Shown piece after piece: positions 1 through 10,042 of a DNA stretch of 64,000 nt. Location: positions 1-64,000 of the forward strand of contig PLDF01000299.1 of assembly GCA_003135055.1 (NCBI GenBank), given 5' to 3'. A model generated the notes under the pieces. It was not told the DNA's origin and did no database searches. It saw only the letters and a list, made by a program, of their open reading frames with translations. Made by a program: the position numbers and the translations under genes. The stretch is from Bryobacterales bacterium (lineage in GTDB: Bacteria > Acidobacteriota > Terriglobia > Bryobacterales > Bryobacteraceae). The stretch's first letter is position 1. Every line of letters begins with the position of its first letter.

Positions 1-40
1 TGTGAACGCTGCACGCATGAGTGCGCGCGCCACGATTCGA

Positions 41-805
41 TTAGGGATTGGTAAAGCCCGTCACCGAATCGATGCGTCCATCCGGACTGAACACGAAGAC
101 GCTCGTTCCGCTCATCCGCTCTTTCCCGTCGCTGCCCGCCGCAATCCAATCGGCGAGTACCGTGCCCTGGCAGTGCCGGACATCGCCTTTCCGCTGCAGG
201 CCGATGCCCGGCATAAACCGCTGTGCCGCGCCGATGTGAGCTGTCAGATCGGCTAGACCATCGAGCAGGCTGAACCGGTCGCGGAAGCGGACTCCGGGAG
301 TGACAATCCTGGCGAGTGTCTCCTGACGCGCTTGTTCGTCCGCGACCCACGCTGCGAACCAGACATCCACCGCGTTCGCCGCGTCCGCATATACTTCGTT
401 CGCGATCACATTGCCGAACAGCGAAAGCTGGAAGCGCCACCCTTGCACGTGCTCATCGCGCGGACCGGCCTCGGAGAATTCATGCAGCAGATGAAGGCGG
501 GTTCCGGCTTCGTCCGGATCGAGGTGAATGGTAACGCGCGAGCTTCCGGGCGGTATCGGCTTGCCGCTCGCGAAACCATAAGTGAACGCGATCCGTTCGG
601 GCTCACGCACTTCTAATACTTCGCCCAGAGATTCAATTCCATTGGGATGGCGGATGTACACCTTGCCTCCCGGCCTGGCGTCGATGGTGGAGCCGGCGCC
701 CCACCAGCTCGCCCATCGCGCGCTGTCGGTGAAGAATCGAAAGACAGTCTCCGGCTTTGCTTTGATCACAACGGTTCGGTTCAGGTGGTATGGTAATTCC
801 GTCAT
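41..805 (-). CDS. SRPBCC (AHSA1-like) protein with C-terminal SnoaL/NTF2-like domain
   Basis: The 254-residue product begins with an AHSA1/SRPBCC fold (about residues 1-140), recognisable from the VFRFFTDSARWASWWG opening and the later GTRLHLLHEF and HVQGWRFQL segments. Residues 145-254 resemble a SnoaL/NTF2-like small-molecule-binding domain (VDVWFAAWVADE opening, VFSPDGRIDSVTGF ending). The substrate cannot be told. A GAGG Shine-Dalgarno sits six bases before the ATG. It lies 67 bp downstream of an ArsR-type repressor gene on the same strand, and ArsR/AHSA1 pairs are a common two-gene unit. I infer shared control from the palindrome in front of the repressor. The fusion with a second domain is less usual than a lone AHSA1 protein. 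Confidence 0.85.
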   Translation of the reverse strand: MTELPYHLNRTVVIKAKPETVFRFFTDSARWASWWGAGSTIDARPGGKVYIRHPNGIESLGEVLEVREPERIAFTYGFASGKPIPPGSSRVTIHLDPDEAGTRLHLLHEFSEAGPRDEHVQGWRFQLSLFGNVIANEVYADAANAVDVWFAAWVADEQARQETLARIVTPGVRFRDRFSLLDGLADLTAHIGAAQRFMPGIGLQRKGDVRHCQGTVLADWIAAGSDGKERMSGTSVFVFSPDGRIDSVTGFTNP

Positions 806-819
806 AAGTCCTCACTGAT

Positions 820-894
820 CTTGTCTCTTGCGGATCTTATTTCTTGCCGCGATCTTGTTTCTTGCCGCGACCCTATCTCTTGCCGCGGCGCTGG
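820..894. repeat. 18-bp tandem repeat at the 3' end of the arsR-type gene
   Basis: About four units with an 18-base period, built on TTCTTGCCGCGAYCYTRT, run across the stop codon of the ArsR-type gene into the spacer before the SRPBCC gene. The two central units (841-858 and 859-876) differ at a few positions and the flanking units are more degraded. On the minus strand it sits in the region just after the Arg/Lys-rich C-terminal tail. It could change tail length by slippage. Confidence 0.6.
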
Positions 895-1241
895 CGCGAT
901 TTCGCGCGCGGCTTGGGGCGCGGTTTGGGCCCCCGGCGCGTTTCCTCCAACTCGGCCGCCAATTTGAGTTTCCATAAAGCGTCGTCCCACATGCGCTCAA
1001 GAATCTCCGCAACTGGCCCGAGCGCCTCGCGGCGAGCCCGGTAGAACCGGTTTCGCCGCTGTGCGCGCGCCTCTACCAAACCGGCCTTCACCAGCGACCC
1101 TAGCTGAAGCGAAACCGCTCCGAACGTGACGTCTGGCATCGCCCGATGGATTGCCCCCGCTGTTTGCTCCTCGTGCCAAACCAGGCGCAGGATCTCTCGG
1201 CGGCGCGGTGAGGCGATCGCATCGAGCACGGCGGGCTCCAT
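873..1241 (-). CDS. ArsR-family winged-helix transcriptional repressor
   Basis: The 122-residue product carries an ArsR-type winged helix: the LDAIASPRRREILRLV first helix, a recognition region TFGAVSLQLGSLVKAGLVEA and the wing RRNRFYRAR. The last 20 residues are almost all Arg, Lys, Pro and Gly, an unusual basic tail that runs into an 18-bp tandem repeat. No cysteine metal-binding motif is visible, which fits the ArsR subgroup that accompanies AHSA1 proteins rather than a metal sensor. The ATG lies ten bases after a perfect 16-bp palindrome, so self-repression is likely. The SRPBCC gene follows on the same strand. Confidence 0.85.
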   Translation of the reverse strand: MEPAVLDAIASPRRREILRLVWHEEQTAGAIHRAMPDVTFGAVSLQLGSLVKAGLVEARAQRRNRFYRARREALGPVAEILERMWDDALWKLKLAAELEETRRGPKPRPKPRAKSRQRRGKR

Positions 1242-1250
1242 TGAAATTAA

Positions 1251-1266
1251 TTTAGTTTAAACTAAA
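1251..1266. promoter_or_regulatory. Palindromic operator of the ArsR-type repressor
   Basis: TTTAGTTTAAACTAAA is a perfect 16-bp palindrome, very AT-rich in GC-rich surroundings, placed ten bases before the ATG of the ArsR-type gene. Position and symmetry fit a dimeric winged-helix operator. The assignment to this repressor is inference. Confidence 0.7.
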
Positions 1267-1430
1267 CTGATTGTCAACAGGTCGATCGCTCTGTCGCAAA
1301 AAAAGGCAGGGCCGCCAGGGAAGCATCCGCGCGTCCGTGGACTTCAGGCAAGCGCCGGTTCGGTCTTCGCCTTCGAATGCGTGGAAGCGCAATTAGAATA
1401 CGGGCCGCGACCGGTCACGGCCAAGCCGCG

Positions 1431-1790
1431 TTACTCCTTTCGGGCCGGCCCGGCCGCCTTTTTGTACGCCTTGTCTAAGGTGACGAGCGCTCTGTCGATG
1501 TCACGGTCGTTTTCCAATTCGAATAGCTGCCACTTCCCGCCCTCTTCGCTTTGCGTCTCGTAAGGCAGCTTATAGGCGATCGCTTTGGCGCTTTCGAGAG
1601 CGCGTTTGTCCGGAAGCATCGCGAAGACCACGGTTCCCCGATAGAAGGCATGCAGGCCAAACATGGGACGCATGCTCACGCCGGGCCAGCGCGAAAGTTC
1701 TTGAGCCAGCAGAGCGGATCTATGCCTCATCTCTTCTGAAAGAGGTACGAGTCTCGGCCGCTTTCCTTTGTTCGCTCCGGACGTGACCAT
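1431..1790 (-). CDS. TfoX N-terminal-domain-like protein
   Basis: A 119-residue soluble protein. The segment RPMFGLHAFYRGTVVFAML followed by ALESAKAIAYKLP resembles the TfoX/Sxy N-terminal domain, where a met-Phe-Gly turn and a small beta-sheet precede the C-terminal helix. The C-terminus is Lys/Ala-rich. TfoX-domain proteins outside gamma-proteobacteria usually stand alone and have no proven link to competence, so no role is claimed. The gene stands alone between the ArsR unit and a hairpin-rich spacer. Confidence 0.5.
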   Translation of the reverse strand: MVTSGANKGKRPRLVPLSEEMRHRSALLAQELSRWPGVSMRPMFGLHAFYRGTVVFAMLPDKRALESAKAIAYKLPYETQSEEGGKWQLFELENDRDIDRALVTLDKAYKKAAGPARKE

Positions 1791-1874
1791 TCGGACCTAT
1801 GTCGATCGTGCCACAGTTCTAGGCATATCTGCATTTATTGTGGGGCAGGCAATCCTGCCGGCAATCCTGCCTGC

Positions 1875-1948
1875 AGCCGCCTTTCAGGCGGCTACTGCGA
1901 ACTGTGCGCAATCTTCGCACCCCGGCCAGCGCCGGCTGAACGCCGGCG
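1875..1948. repeat. Two adjacent hairpins in the spacer downstream of the carboxypeptidase-regulatory-like gene
   Basis: Positions 1875-1893 form a 7-bp perfect stem (AGCCGCC / GGCGGCT, loop TTTCA). Positions 1930-1948 form another (CGCCGGC / GCCGGCG, loop TGAAC). Neither is followed by a T-run on either strand, so they look more like REP-type hairpins than intrinsic terminators. Just before them, 1843-1874 has several overlapping copies of CAATCCTGCC. Confidence 0.5.
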
Positions 1949-1977
1949 GCGACAGGCAAGGGGGCGTGTCCACAAAG

Positions 1978-3498
1978 CTACCGCGCCACGTAGAGTTCCA
2001 GATCCTGCTGGAGATCCTTGGCTTCTTCGATCTTCACCATGATCGGCCTGGCCAGCTCCATCTCGGCCGAATCGGGCGATTGGTATTCGAACGTCCCCAG
2101 AAGCCGGTATTGCCCGGGGGCCAGACCGGTGAATTGATACTGGCCCCGCGTATCGGTGCGGGCAATCCGAACCGGCGCCAGCCGCCTTACCGGGTCCAGA
2201 TCGTATGGCTCCAGAAACACCGGAACGCCGGCCACAAACTGCGAGGACAAGTTGACCGTGCCGTGAACCGCGCCAGGACTCGCCGACAGGGTGAACTTGA
2301 TCGGCAGAGTCATTGACCCGGATTCTCCACTGGCGAGCACGATTTCATTCCACCCATCCGCGCGGCCCCCCACGGGCGTATTGTGCGCCATAAAGCCGAC
2401 GGGGTAGTACGCTGGATTTGGAGCAACGGCGAACTCCCATCGGCCGGGCGTTAGCTGCACGCCCCTGCCGCTCACATCGATGTTTTCCCTCGCCCCTGGG
2501 CCGGATAACTCCTTGCGGCGCGCCAGCACTTGCAGTTTCGAGTTATCCACCCGGCCGCCCTTGTTGTCTTCGAAAGTGACCAACACGCTGGGCAATTGCG
2601 TACCGCCAATGCGGACATCGGTCAGGTCGCGGTCCAGGTCGAATGGCAGATAGCCGGCATATTGCCCGCGGGTGGCCGCGGCGGAGATGTTGATCTCGTA
2701 TTTGCCGGGGGCCTGCGGATTGAATTGGAAACGGCCTGTGCGGGAATCCGCCGTGACGGTCTCCACCCCCATGTCGGATACCAGAGTGACGGTGATGGGA
2801 GTGGGCATTACGGGAACGTAAGCCGTGCCGGATAACTGGAACAAGCGGCCCGGCAGGGGACGAATGACGATGTCCCCAGTCTCTTGGTCCAGCATGGTTT
2901 CGACCTGCCGCGCCTGCTCTACCATCATCACGTCTTTGTAGAACGTGGGCACGTATCCGCCGTCTTCATATGCCTTTGATGCCGTGCGGACCAGATACGC
3001 GCCCGGTTCGAGGAGGCCGAAGCGGAACATGCCGCGGTCGTCCGACGAGACGCGGTTCACCAGCACCGGAGGCCGGGTGTTTCGGAAAACCACCACGTCA
3101 TGCTCCGGCAAACCGACGTCGTTTTCGTCCACGATCTTGCCCGCGATGGCGCCCAGCCGCGGCAGACGGATTTCGATCTGCATCTTCTGCGGCTCTTCCA
3201 AAACTACCGGCAATCCCGCCGATTTCCACTGTTTTTGGCCGTATTGGGTGGTGGCGAACGCGCGGCGGGAAGCGGTCACAATGTACGCGCCGGCCGCCAA
3301 CCCTTCCAGATCGAACGTGCCATAGACATTGGTGCGGACGGATTTCCCCGCTCCGGCGGTTCCCGCCACGGGACTCGCCACCACCAGAGTTCGCGCCAGC
3401 GGGCGGCCGGTTTGCGCCTCCACTACAGTGCCCTGAATGATGGCGGCATGGAGCGCGGCCGCCCATGCCAACGGCAGAATCGGCAGCAGTATCCGCAT
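1978..3498 (-). CDS. Secreted protein with carboxypeptidase-regulatory-like (CarboxypepD_reg) domains
   Basis: The start is placed at the ATG that opens a clear signal peptide (MRILLPILPLAWAAALHA); in-frame sequence further upstream runs into the sulfotransferase region. The 506-residue product has a CarboxypepD_reg-type domain right after the signal (IQGTVVEAQTGRPLART, then YGTFDLEGLAAGAYIVTASR). A second follows (GAIAGKIVDENDVGLPEHDVVV, FRFGLLEPGAYLV) and a last one near the C-terminus (GQYQFTGLAPGQYRLLGTF). These beta-sandwich domains are common in secreted and outer-membrane proteins of Solibacter relatives and have no enzymatic activity of their own. The gene lies 167 bp after a sulfotransferase on the same strand. 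Confidence 0.8.
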   Translation of the reverse strand: MRILLPILPLAWAAALHAAIIQGTVVEAQTGRPLARTLVVASPVAGTAGAGKSVRTNVYGTFDLEGLAAGAYIVTASRRAFATTQYGQKQWKSAGLPVVLEEPQKMQIEIRLPRLGAIAGKIVDENDVGLPEHDVVVFRNTRPPVLVNRVSSDDRGMFRFGLLEPGAYLVRTASKAYEDGGYVPTFYKDVMMVEQARQVETMLDQETGDIVIRPLPGRLFQLSGTAYVPVMPTPITVTLVSDMGVETVTADSRTGRFQFNPQAPGKYEINISAAATRGQYAGYLPFDLDRDLTDVRIGGTQLPSVLVTFEDNKGGRVDNSKLQVLARRKELSGPGARENIDVSGRGVQLTPGRWEFAVAPNPAYYPVGFMAHNTPVGGRADGWNEIVLASGESGSMTLPIKFTLSASPGAVHGTVNLSSQFVAGVPVFLEPYDLDPVRRLAPVRIARTDTRGQYQFTGLAPGQYRLLGTFEYQSPDSAEMELARPIMVKIEEAKDLQQDLELYVAR

Positions 3499-3665
3499 AC
3501 GGTTCTTGACGTGATGACGCAGGAAAGCGCTAAAGAGTGCAAGGAGATTTCGGCCCGGCGCGGACGACTTTACAGAGGCCGGAGTATGAGATCGTCGATC
3601 TTGCCATGCGGCGGCGTCAGCAACGCTCGCGTACATCGCCGGCAACGCCGACGGCTGGGGCTGGG

Positions 3666-4694
3666 TTACGCGGTGAACTTCGGCAACCGGATCTCCTGGG
3701 TGCTGCTGGGCGTTGTGGTGGGCGGCATAGCCTCTTTGCTGCCAGTGTCCGGCTGAAGCCATGCGCTGAGATCGCGGCCCAGCAGCACGGCCAGTTTCCG
3801 GATGTCCTCGGCGTAGTAATCCACCAGATAGCGGCGGTCTTCGGGGTCTAATGCGAGCTTTCGGCGAGGCGTGAAGGCTAGCCGCCGCGCCGCCGGCAGA
3901 AGCTTCGCAGGCATGATCCTCTTGATGGCCTGCCAAACGCCCAGATTACGCAGCGTATAACTCACGCCGGCGAGCCGCGGCACGGATAGCTCCAGATGGC
4001 GTTGCCGCGTGTCGGGCGAGAAAGTATCGTCAACGCCCAGAAACCGGAAGATAGCCGCCATCATCGCCGCCGTGTGGGCGCGGTAGTCGTCGTAGAGATG
4101 AATGCAGATGTTTTGCCGCGGGAATAGCTCCAGGAAACGGCTCACCTGGCCGTGATAGAGGCCGAACTCCAGCAGCGGATATTGCAAGCTGAACTTGCGG
4201 GAACGGTTCTGCAGGCAGGCCTCGATCTGTTTCCGGAACGAAAGGCGGAGGCCGCCCGCGGCCACCTGGTGCAGGTATTGAGAGAAGGCGCGGTCGGCGG
4301 GGTCGCGCAAGATCAGCAGGATTTTGGCGTTGGGAATCTTCGCGTGAATGTTGCGCGCGGCGGTCTCCGACCACAGATAGGCGGGGCTGGCCTCGCCGAT
4401 AGCGGTCTCGCCGCGAACGTGTTGGAAGAGGCGCACGTAGTCCTCCCATTCGGTCACCATCCCGCCGAAGCGGCGCTCGCGCATGGGGCCGTCGAAGTAC
4501 TTGCGTAACTCGCGCTGGCCGCGCTCCACCCCGGGCAAGATCTCTCTGGCGCAGTTTTCCGGCCGGAACTCCGACCCAAAGTAGCAGGGCTCCTTGATGG
4601 GGCACATGTAGATCCGCGGATGCTGATCCAGATAGTGATAGAGCGAGGTGGTGCCCGCTTTGGGCGCGCCGGCGAGAAAGAAGTTTGGCAACAC
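3666..4694 (-). CDS. Sulfotransferase family protein (PAPS-dependent)
   Basis: The 342-residue product has the two PAPS-binding signatures of sulfotransferases. The 5'-phosphosulfate loop is LAGAPKAGTTSLYHYLDQHP at residues 7-26, and the 3'-phosphate loop is ILLILRDPADRAFSQYLH near residue 130. The family transfers sulfate from PAPS to carbohydrate or small-molecule hydroxyls. The target is unknown here. It starts with GTG; no better in-frame start precedes the PAPS loop. The C-terminal 30 residues are Thr/Ser/Pro-rich and probably disordered. Confidence 0.88.
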   Translation of the reverse strand: MLPNFFLAGAPKAGTTSLYHYLDQHPRIYMCPIKEPCYFGSEFRPENCAREILPGVERGQRELRKYFDGPMRERRFGGMVTEWEDYVRLFQHVRGETAIGEASPAYLWSETAARNIHAKIPNAKILLILRDPADRAFSQYLHQVAAGGLRLSFRKQIEACLQNRSRKFSLQYPLLEFGLYHGQVSRFLELFPRQNICIHLYDDYRAHTAAMMAAIFRFLGVDDTFSPDTRQRHLELSVPRLAGVSYTLRNLGVWQAIKRIMPAKLLPAARRLAFTPRRKLALDPEDRRYLVDYYAEDIRKLAVLLGRDLSAWLQPDTGSKEAMPPTTTPSSTQEIRLPKFTA

Positions 4695-5554
4695 GGCCTG
4701 TGAGGAAAGTGTATCGAAGATTACGGTGCGTGGGTAGGATGGGGGAAACGTTTACAGGTGAAATGTAACAGCAAAATTCGCGTTCAGTGTGCGGTGGCAG
4801 ATCCAGCATCGATAAGCAAGCGATCCAGTGCTTTACGGTCGTAAAGGCGGCCGTCGGCAACCGCAGCTCGTACGAGCCGGTGTTCTCGATGGACTGTAGA
4901 GGATCGGCATCGAGCAGATATTGCTTAGGATATCGTTCCGCTGTCGGCCGGCCTCGGGCAGAACTCTTACCTGAGTCCGGTGCGAGAATAGGGTTATGGA
5001 CAGTTACGCCCTGCCGCACGGCGCCAGGGGTATCGAGGGCGAGAATTTCGCCGTCTATTTCGGCGACGACAAGGTCGTGGTCGTACCAAAATCTACCGGC
5101 AGGGGAAAACATTACACTTTTCAGGCCAAGCCTGCCTCAGGTGTGATGGACCTGCACGAAACCGCCACCAATGCCGACGGCCGCGAAGGCATTGCCAGGG
5201 GCATCGACCCCCAATACTAACCAGACCCCGAGCCGAACCCCGTCAGCCTCAATCCAATTCCTCCCCCACAAGCCCCACAATACAAACCAAGAATCTCTGC
5301 GTCTCAGCGGTCTCTGCGTCGAAGAGACCTTCCCCAAGCGGCCCTCCCAACCACGATATGCCAAACGACCCCAGTCCCAGTTTCGGACGCTCACCGACCT
5401 CAGAGCCAGCCGAACCCGCGACGCAAACTCCGCTTCCTCCGGCGTTGCCTTTGACCTCATCCCCATCAAAGATTCGAACCTCCGCGTTGCCCCCAAAACT
5501 CCGCCCTCCGCGTTGAAAACCACAGCCTCGCCCACCCCGCCCCCGGCACTGCGT
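4695..5554. other. Gene-poor spacer (about 860 bp)
   Basis: No coding region here has a recognisable family, good codon bias and a plausible start. Short open frames exist on both strands around 4996-5220 but show no domain and overlap each other. Positions 5295-5320 contain CTCTGCGT-type repeat words of the kind scattered in intergenic DNA of related genomes. Confidence 0.5.
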
Positions 5555-5560
5555 TATACT
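5555..5560 (+). promoter_or_regulatory. -10 box for the asparaginase-like gene, probably leaderless
   Basis: TATACT ends nine bases before the ATG at 5570, with no Shine-Dalgarno in between. Transcription would start at or next to the start codon. No good -35 hexamer is visible 16-18 bp upstream. Confidence 0.5.
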
Positions 5561-5569
5561 CCGCTTGGC

Positions 5570-6064
5570 ATGACATCCGGCCCCATCCGAATCCTCGTCA
5601 CCGGCGGCACCTTCGACAAGGAATACAACGAGCTCACCGGCGAGCTGTTCTTTCAGCACACCCACGTTTCCGAGATGCTCCGCCTCGGCCGCTGCCAGCT
5701 CGGCGTCGAAATCGAAACGCTCATGATGATCGATAGCCTCCGGATGACCGATGCCGGCCGGGCTGTCATCGTCGCCCGCTGCCGGGCCGCGCTCGAAAGC
5801 CGCATCGTCATCACCCACGGTACCGATACCATGGCGGAAACGGCGGGCGCTCTGGGCCCCAACATCGCCGGGAAGACGGTCGTCCTCACTGGCGCCATGG
5901 TCCCTTACACGTTTGGCAGTTCCGACGGAATCTTCAACTTGGGGACGGCCTTGGCGTTCGTGCAAACCCTGCCTGCGGGGGTCTATATCGCCATGAATGG
6001 CCGGCATTTCCGATGGAATGCGGTTCACAAGAACCGCGAGCGGGGTGTCTTCGAAGAAGCTTAG
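5570..6064 (+). CDS. Asparaginase-domain protein (short, N-terminal domain only)
   Basis: The start is placed at the ATG just after the TATACT box. The upstream open frame has poor composition and no homology I recognise. The 164-residue product has the first catalytic Thr motif of type-I/II asparaginases (RILVTGGTFDK), the second motif (VITHGTDTMAETA) and the LTGAMVPY segment. Full-length asparaginases are about 330 residues with a second C-terminal domain, absent here, so this belongs to the short asparaginase-like proteins. Whether it hydrolyses asparagine is not known. The gene is monocistronic, with the groESL promoter 55 bp after its stop. Confidence 0.8.
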   Translation: MTSGPIRILVTGGTFDKEYNELTGELFFQHTHVSEMLRLGRCQLGVEIETLMMIDSLRMTDAGRAVIVARCRAALESRIVITHGTDTMAETAGALGPNIAGKTVVLTGAMVPYTFGSSDGIFNLGTALAFVQTLPAGVYIAMNGRHFRWNAVHKNRERGVFEEA

Positions 6065-6119
6065 CGTATGGCTATCAAGTATTGTAACATACAAACCCTC
6101 AACTCCTTATGTGAAAAAG

Positions 6120-6146
6120 CTGGCACTCTCCAGCGAAGTGTGCTAA
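6120..6146 (+). promoter_or_regulatory. CIRCE operator (HrcA binding) in front of groESL
   Basis: CTGGCACTC, a nine-base spacer, then GTGTGCTAA. This matches the CIRCE consensus TTAGCACTC-N9-GAGTGCTAA with two changes in the left arm and one in the right. It overlaps a possible promoter (CTGGCA, 18 bp, TAATAA at 6144) and lies 86 bp before groES. HrcA repression released by heat is the expected control; hrcA itself is not in the window. Confidence 0.85.
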
Positions 6147-6232
6147 TAATATTGATGAGCCCAGTAAAACCATCGTAGGTTTCACTCGGGCACATCCACG
6201 CAACACAAGATCAACCTGGAGGTAGTTATTAC

Positions 6233-6553
6233 ATGAAAATTCGTCCGCTCTACGACCGCATTGTGGTCAAACGGATTGAAGAGAAGGGCGAGCAGAAGCT
6301 GGGAGCCCTCTTCATCCCCGATTCGGCCAAGGAAAAGCCCCAAGAGGGCGAGGTAGTGGCTGTCGGCAAAGGCAAGCGCCTCGAAGACGGCAAAATTGTC
6401 CCGCTCGACGTACAACCTGGCGACCGTATCCTGTTCGGGAAATACTCCGGCAGCGACATCAAGCTGGATGAAGATGAATACCTGATCATGCGCGAAGACG
6501 AAGTGCTCGGCATTCTCGACGCGCAACCCCAAGCAGCCAAGAAAGCAAGCTAA
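6233..6553 (+). CDS. groES: Co-chaperonin GroES
   Basis: The 106-residue product is a complete Gro[14 protein letters not shown] at the N-terminus, a mobile-loop region around residues 18-34 and the closing [14 protein letters not shown]. It forms the heptameric lid of the GroEL chamber in the cytoplasm. A GGAGG-type Shine-Dalgarno precedes the ATG. It ends 15 bp before groEL in a standard bicistronic operon controlled by the CIRCE element. The C-terminal Ala/Lys extension (QPQAAKKAS) is slightly longer than in E. coli. Confidence 0.98.
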   Translation: MKIRPLYDRIVVKRIEEKGEQKLGALFIPDSAKEKPQEGEVVAVGKGKRLEDGKIVPLDVQPGDRILFGKYSGSDIKLDEDEYLIMREDEVLGILDAQPQAAKKAS

Positions 6554-8194
<1,641 letters not shown>

Positions 8195-8218
8195 CCAACC
8201 TTTGCAACTTTGCAGTTG

Positions 8219-8252
8219 GCCGCGCTCCGTAGCATCGGAGCGCGGCTTTTTT
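8219..8252 (+). terminator. Intrinsic terminator of groESL
   Basis: An 11-bp GC-rich perfect stem (8219-8229 with 8236-8246, loop TAGCAT) is followed directly by six Ts. It ends the groESL operon. Confidence 0.92.
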
Positions 8253-8258
8253 GCGTAA

Positions 8259-8278
8259 GACAGGCCTCCTGGCCTGTC
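8259..8278. repeat. TCCT-loop hairpin repeat, copy 1
   Basis: GACAGGCC, loop TCCT, GGCCTGTC: a perfect 8-bp stem. Related hairpins with the same loop occur at 9946-9965 and, inverted, at 36933-36950. This suggests a small dispersed REP-like family. Confidence 0.6.
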
Positions 8279-8333
8279 TCCGGGTTACACGAGGCTTTGA
8301 GGCGTTAAAATTAAGCTGATAGACACCAGTCCG

Positions 8334-8918
8334 ATGTCCACTAAGCCTGTCACCTACCTGACGCACGAGCAATACCTCGAAATCGAGCGCAAGGCCGAAT
8401 ACCCCAGCGAGTACATCGATGGCGAAATGTTCGCCATGTCCGGCGGATCGCCGAACCACGCGCGCATCGCCCTGAATACCGCGATGAAACTCACCGAACA
8501 GTTGCGTGGACGCCCTTGTGAAGCGTTTGGCGCGGATCTGCTGCGCCTGCACATCGCCAAGTACAATGTCTCCACGTACCCTGACGTGCTGGTAACTTGC
8601 GGGCCGAAACAACTTCTGGACGCCCGCCGCGACACGCTTACCGACGCCACCGTCATCATCGAGGTTCTTTCCCCATCCACGAAGAATTACGACCGTAGCG
8701 AAAAGTTTCGCTTCTACCGATCCTTACCTTCCTTTTCCGAATATCTACTCTTGGCGCAAGACGAAGTAAGCGCCGAACACCACGCCCGCCAACCCGACAA
8801 TTCCTGGCTGTTTCGCGAATTCACCAAACCCGCCGGCGAAATCGAGCTGAAATCAATCGGCTGTCATCTACAGCTCCAATCTCTCTACGAACGCGTCGAG
8901 TTCGAAGCAGAAGCGTAA
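8334..8918 (+). CDS. Uma2-family (DUF820) nuclease-fold protein
   Basis: The 194-residue product has the Uma2/DUF820 layout: N-terminal LTHEQYLEIERKAEYPSEYIDGEMFAMSGGS, an Asp in TYPDVLV and the Glu in VIIEVLSPST, then a YDRSEKFRFYRSLPSFSEYLL helix. These make up a PD-(D/E)xK restriction-endonuclease-like fold. The family is very abundant in cyanobacteria and soil bacteria, with largely unknown biology. The gene is alone, between the groESL terminator region and the FecR-domain gene. Confidence 0.88.
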   Translation: MSTKPVTYLTHEQYLEIERKAEYPSEYIDGEMFAMSGGSPNHARIALNTAMKLTEQLRGRPCEAFGADLLRLHIAKYNVSTYPDVLVTCGPKQLLDARRDTLTDATVIIEVLSPSTKNYDRSEKFRFYRSLPSFSEYLLLAQDEVSAEHHARQPDNSWLFREFTKPAGEIELKSIGCHLQLQSLYERVEFEAEA

Positions 8919-8999
8919 CTACGCCCACCGTTACAAACCCTTAACAACCCGCCTCTCCCCTCCCGCATCTATATAACTGGAAGGATAGGTACAAATCTC

Positions 9000-9941
9000 A
9001 TGATGAACCTGTTAAAAGCACCGAGCCGGCTCGCCGGGACGTTGTTTGCGGCGGGGTTGGTTGCCGCCGCCCAAGGGGGAATGGCGCAACCAGGTACGTT
9101 GAACTACACCGAGGGGCAGGTTTCCATTAATGGGCAGGCGGTTCGCGGAGCGCGTAATACCGCGGTTCAGCCCGGTCAAGTCCTGCAGACGCAAGACGGC
9201 AAGGCCGAAATGCTGCTCACCCCGGGCGTCTTTCTGCGGCTGAACAACCACTCGCAAGCGCGATTGGTAGCAGCATCCATCACCGACACGCGCGTTGAGC
9301 TGGTGCAAGGTGAGGCCATGGTGGAAGCGGGTCAGGTGGAAATGGCAAACAACCTCACCATCGCCGACGCCGGCTACAGCGCGCAAATCGATAAGCGCGG
9401 AATTTACGATTTCAACGCCGATCAACCGAAGGTTGCGGTGTACGACGGCGAAGTTACCGTCAGCAACGGCGACCGCACCGAGAACGTGAAGAAAGGGCAT
9501 CAGCTTGCCTTCGTCGCACAGAATGAAAAGTTGAAGACGCAGAGCTTCAACGTCAACAACGCCGACCCGCTCTATTCGTGGAGCAGGCTGCGCTCCGGGT
9601 ATATGGCCGAAGCCAATATGTCGAGCGCGCAGACCATCGTGGTTAACAACCCGAGCTGGTTCTACGGCACTGGCTGGTATTGGAATCCGTACTTCAGCTC
9701 GTGGGCCTTTGTGCCCGGCGGCGGATACTTCTACAGTCCGTTCGGATTCGGATTCTATTCACCCGCTTATTGGGGCGTCTACGGGCGCGGCATCATCGGA
9801 CGCGGATACATTGGCGGTTACGGCGCGTACCGGCCGGGAGTAGCGGCAGTCTCCGGATTCCGCGGAACGGCAGCTCCCATGGTCATGCGCGGCGGATTCG
9901 GCGGCGGCGGCCACTTCGGCGGCGGCGGCGGACGCCGCTAA
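9000..9941 (+). CDS. Secreted FecR-domain protein with aromatic and Gly-rich C-terminus
   Basis: A signal peptide (LFAAGLVAAAQGGMAQPG) is followed by a FecR-type domain, about residues 30-190 (GQVLQTQDGKAEMLLTPGVFLRLNNHSQARLV, AVYDGEVTVSNGDRTENVKKGHQLAF). The last 90 residues are rich in Gly, Tyr, Phe and Trp and end in a run of Gly and His. FecR domains sense or bind at the periplasmic face in TonB-linked signalling, but no sigma factor or TonB receptor lies nearby, so a structural or scaffold role is equally possible. The ATG is preceded by GGAAGG at about 14 bases, and the second Met is an alternative start. Confidence 0.75.
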   Translation: MMNLLKAPSRLAGTLFAAGLVAAAQGGMAQPGTLNYTEGQVSINGQAVRGARNTAVQPGQVLQTQDGKAEMLLTPGVFLRLNNHSQARLVAASITDTRVELVQGEAMVEAGQVEMANNLTIADAGYSAQIDKRGIYDFNADQPKVAVYDGEVTVSNGDRTENVKKGHQLAFVAQNEKLKTQSFNVNNADPLYSWSRLRSGYMAEANMSSAQTIVVNNPSWFYGTGWYWNPYFSSWAFVPGGGYFYSPFGFGFYSPAYWGVYGRGIIGRGYIGGYGAYRPGVAAVSGFRGTAAPMVMRGGFGGGGHFGGGGGRR

Positions 9942-9945
9942 GTGC

Positions 9946-9965
9946 GACGGGCCTCCTGGCCGGTC
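9946..9965. repeat. TCCT-loop hairpin repeat, copy 2
   Basis: GACGGGCC, loop TCCT, GGCCGGTC: the same loop and outer bases as the hairpin at 8259-8278, with one stem mismatch. It follows the FecR-domain gene by five bases. Confidence 0.5.
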
Positions 9966-10027
9966 TGCCCGGTCGAGCACGCGCTGCAAGCGCGTTGTCC
10001 GCTTATCCCGCAAGCGTGTTCCCTGCT

Positions 10028-10033
10028 TATAAT
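10028..10033 (+). promoter_or_regulatory. -10 box for the M28 peptidase gene, probably leaderless
   Basis: A perfect TATAAT ends nine bases before the ATG at 10043, with no Shine-Dalgarno between, so the transcript should begin at or beside the start codon. No clear -35 is seen at normal spacing. Confidence 0.6.
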
Positions 10034-10042
10034 GGGCTGAAC

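Noticed and set aside
2..256. Plus-strand frame at the window start
   Set aside because: Lies over the SRPBCC-domain gene, which has clear homology on the other strand.
4030..5112. Long minus-strand frame across the sulfotransferase
   Set aside because: Most of it is an out-of-frame reading of the sulfotransferase. The part outside (4700-5112) has no recognised domain or ribosome site.
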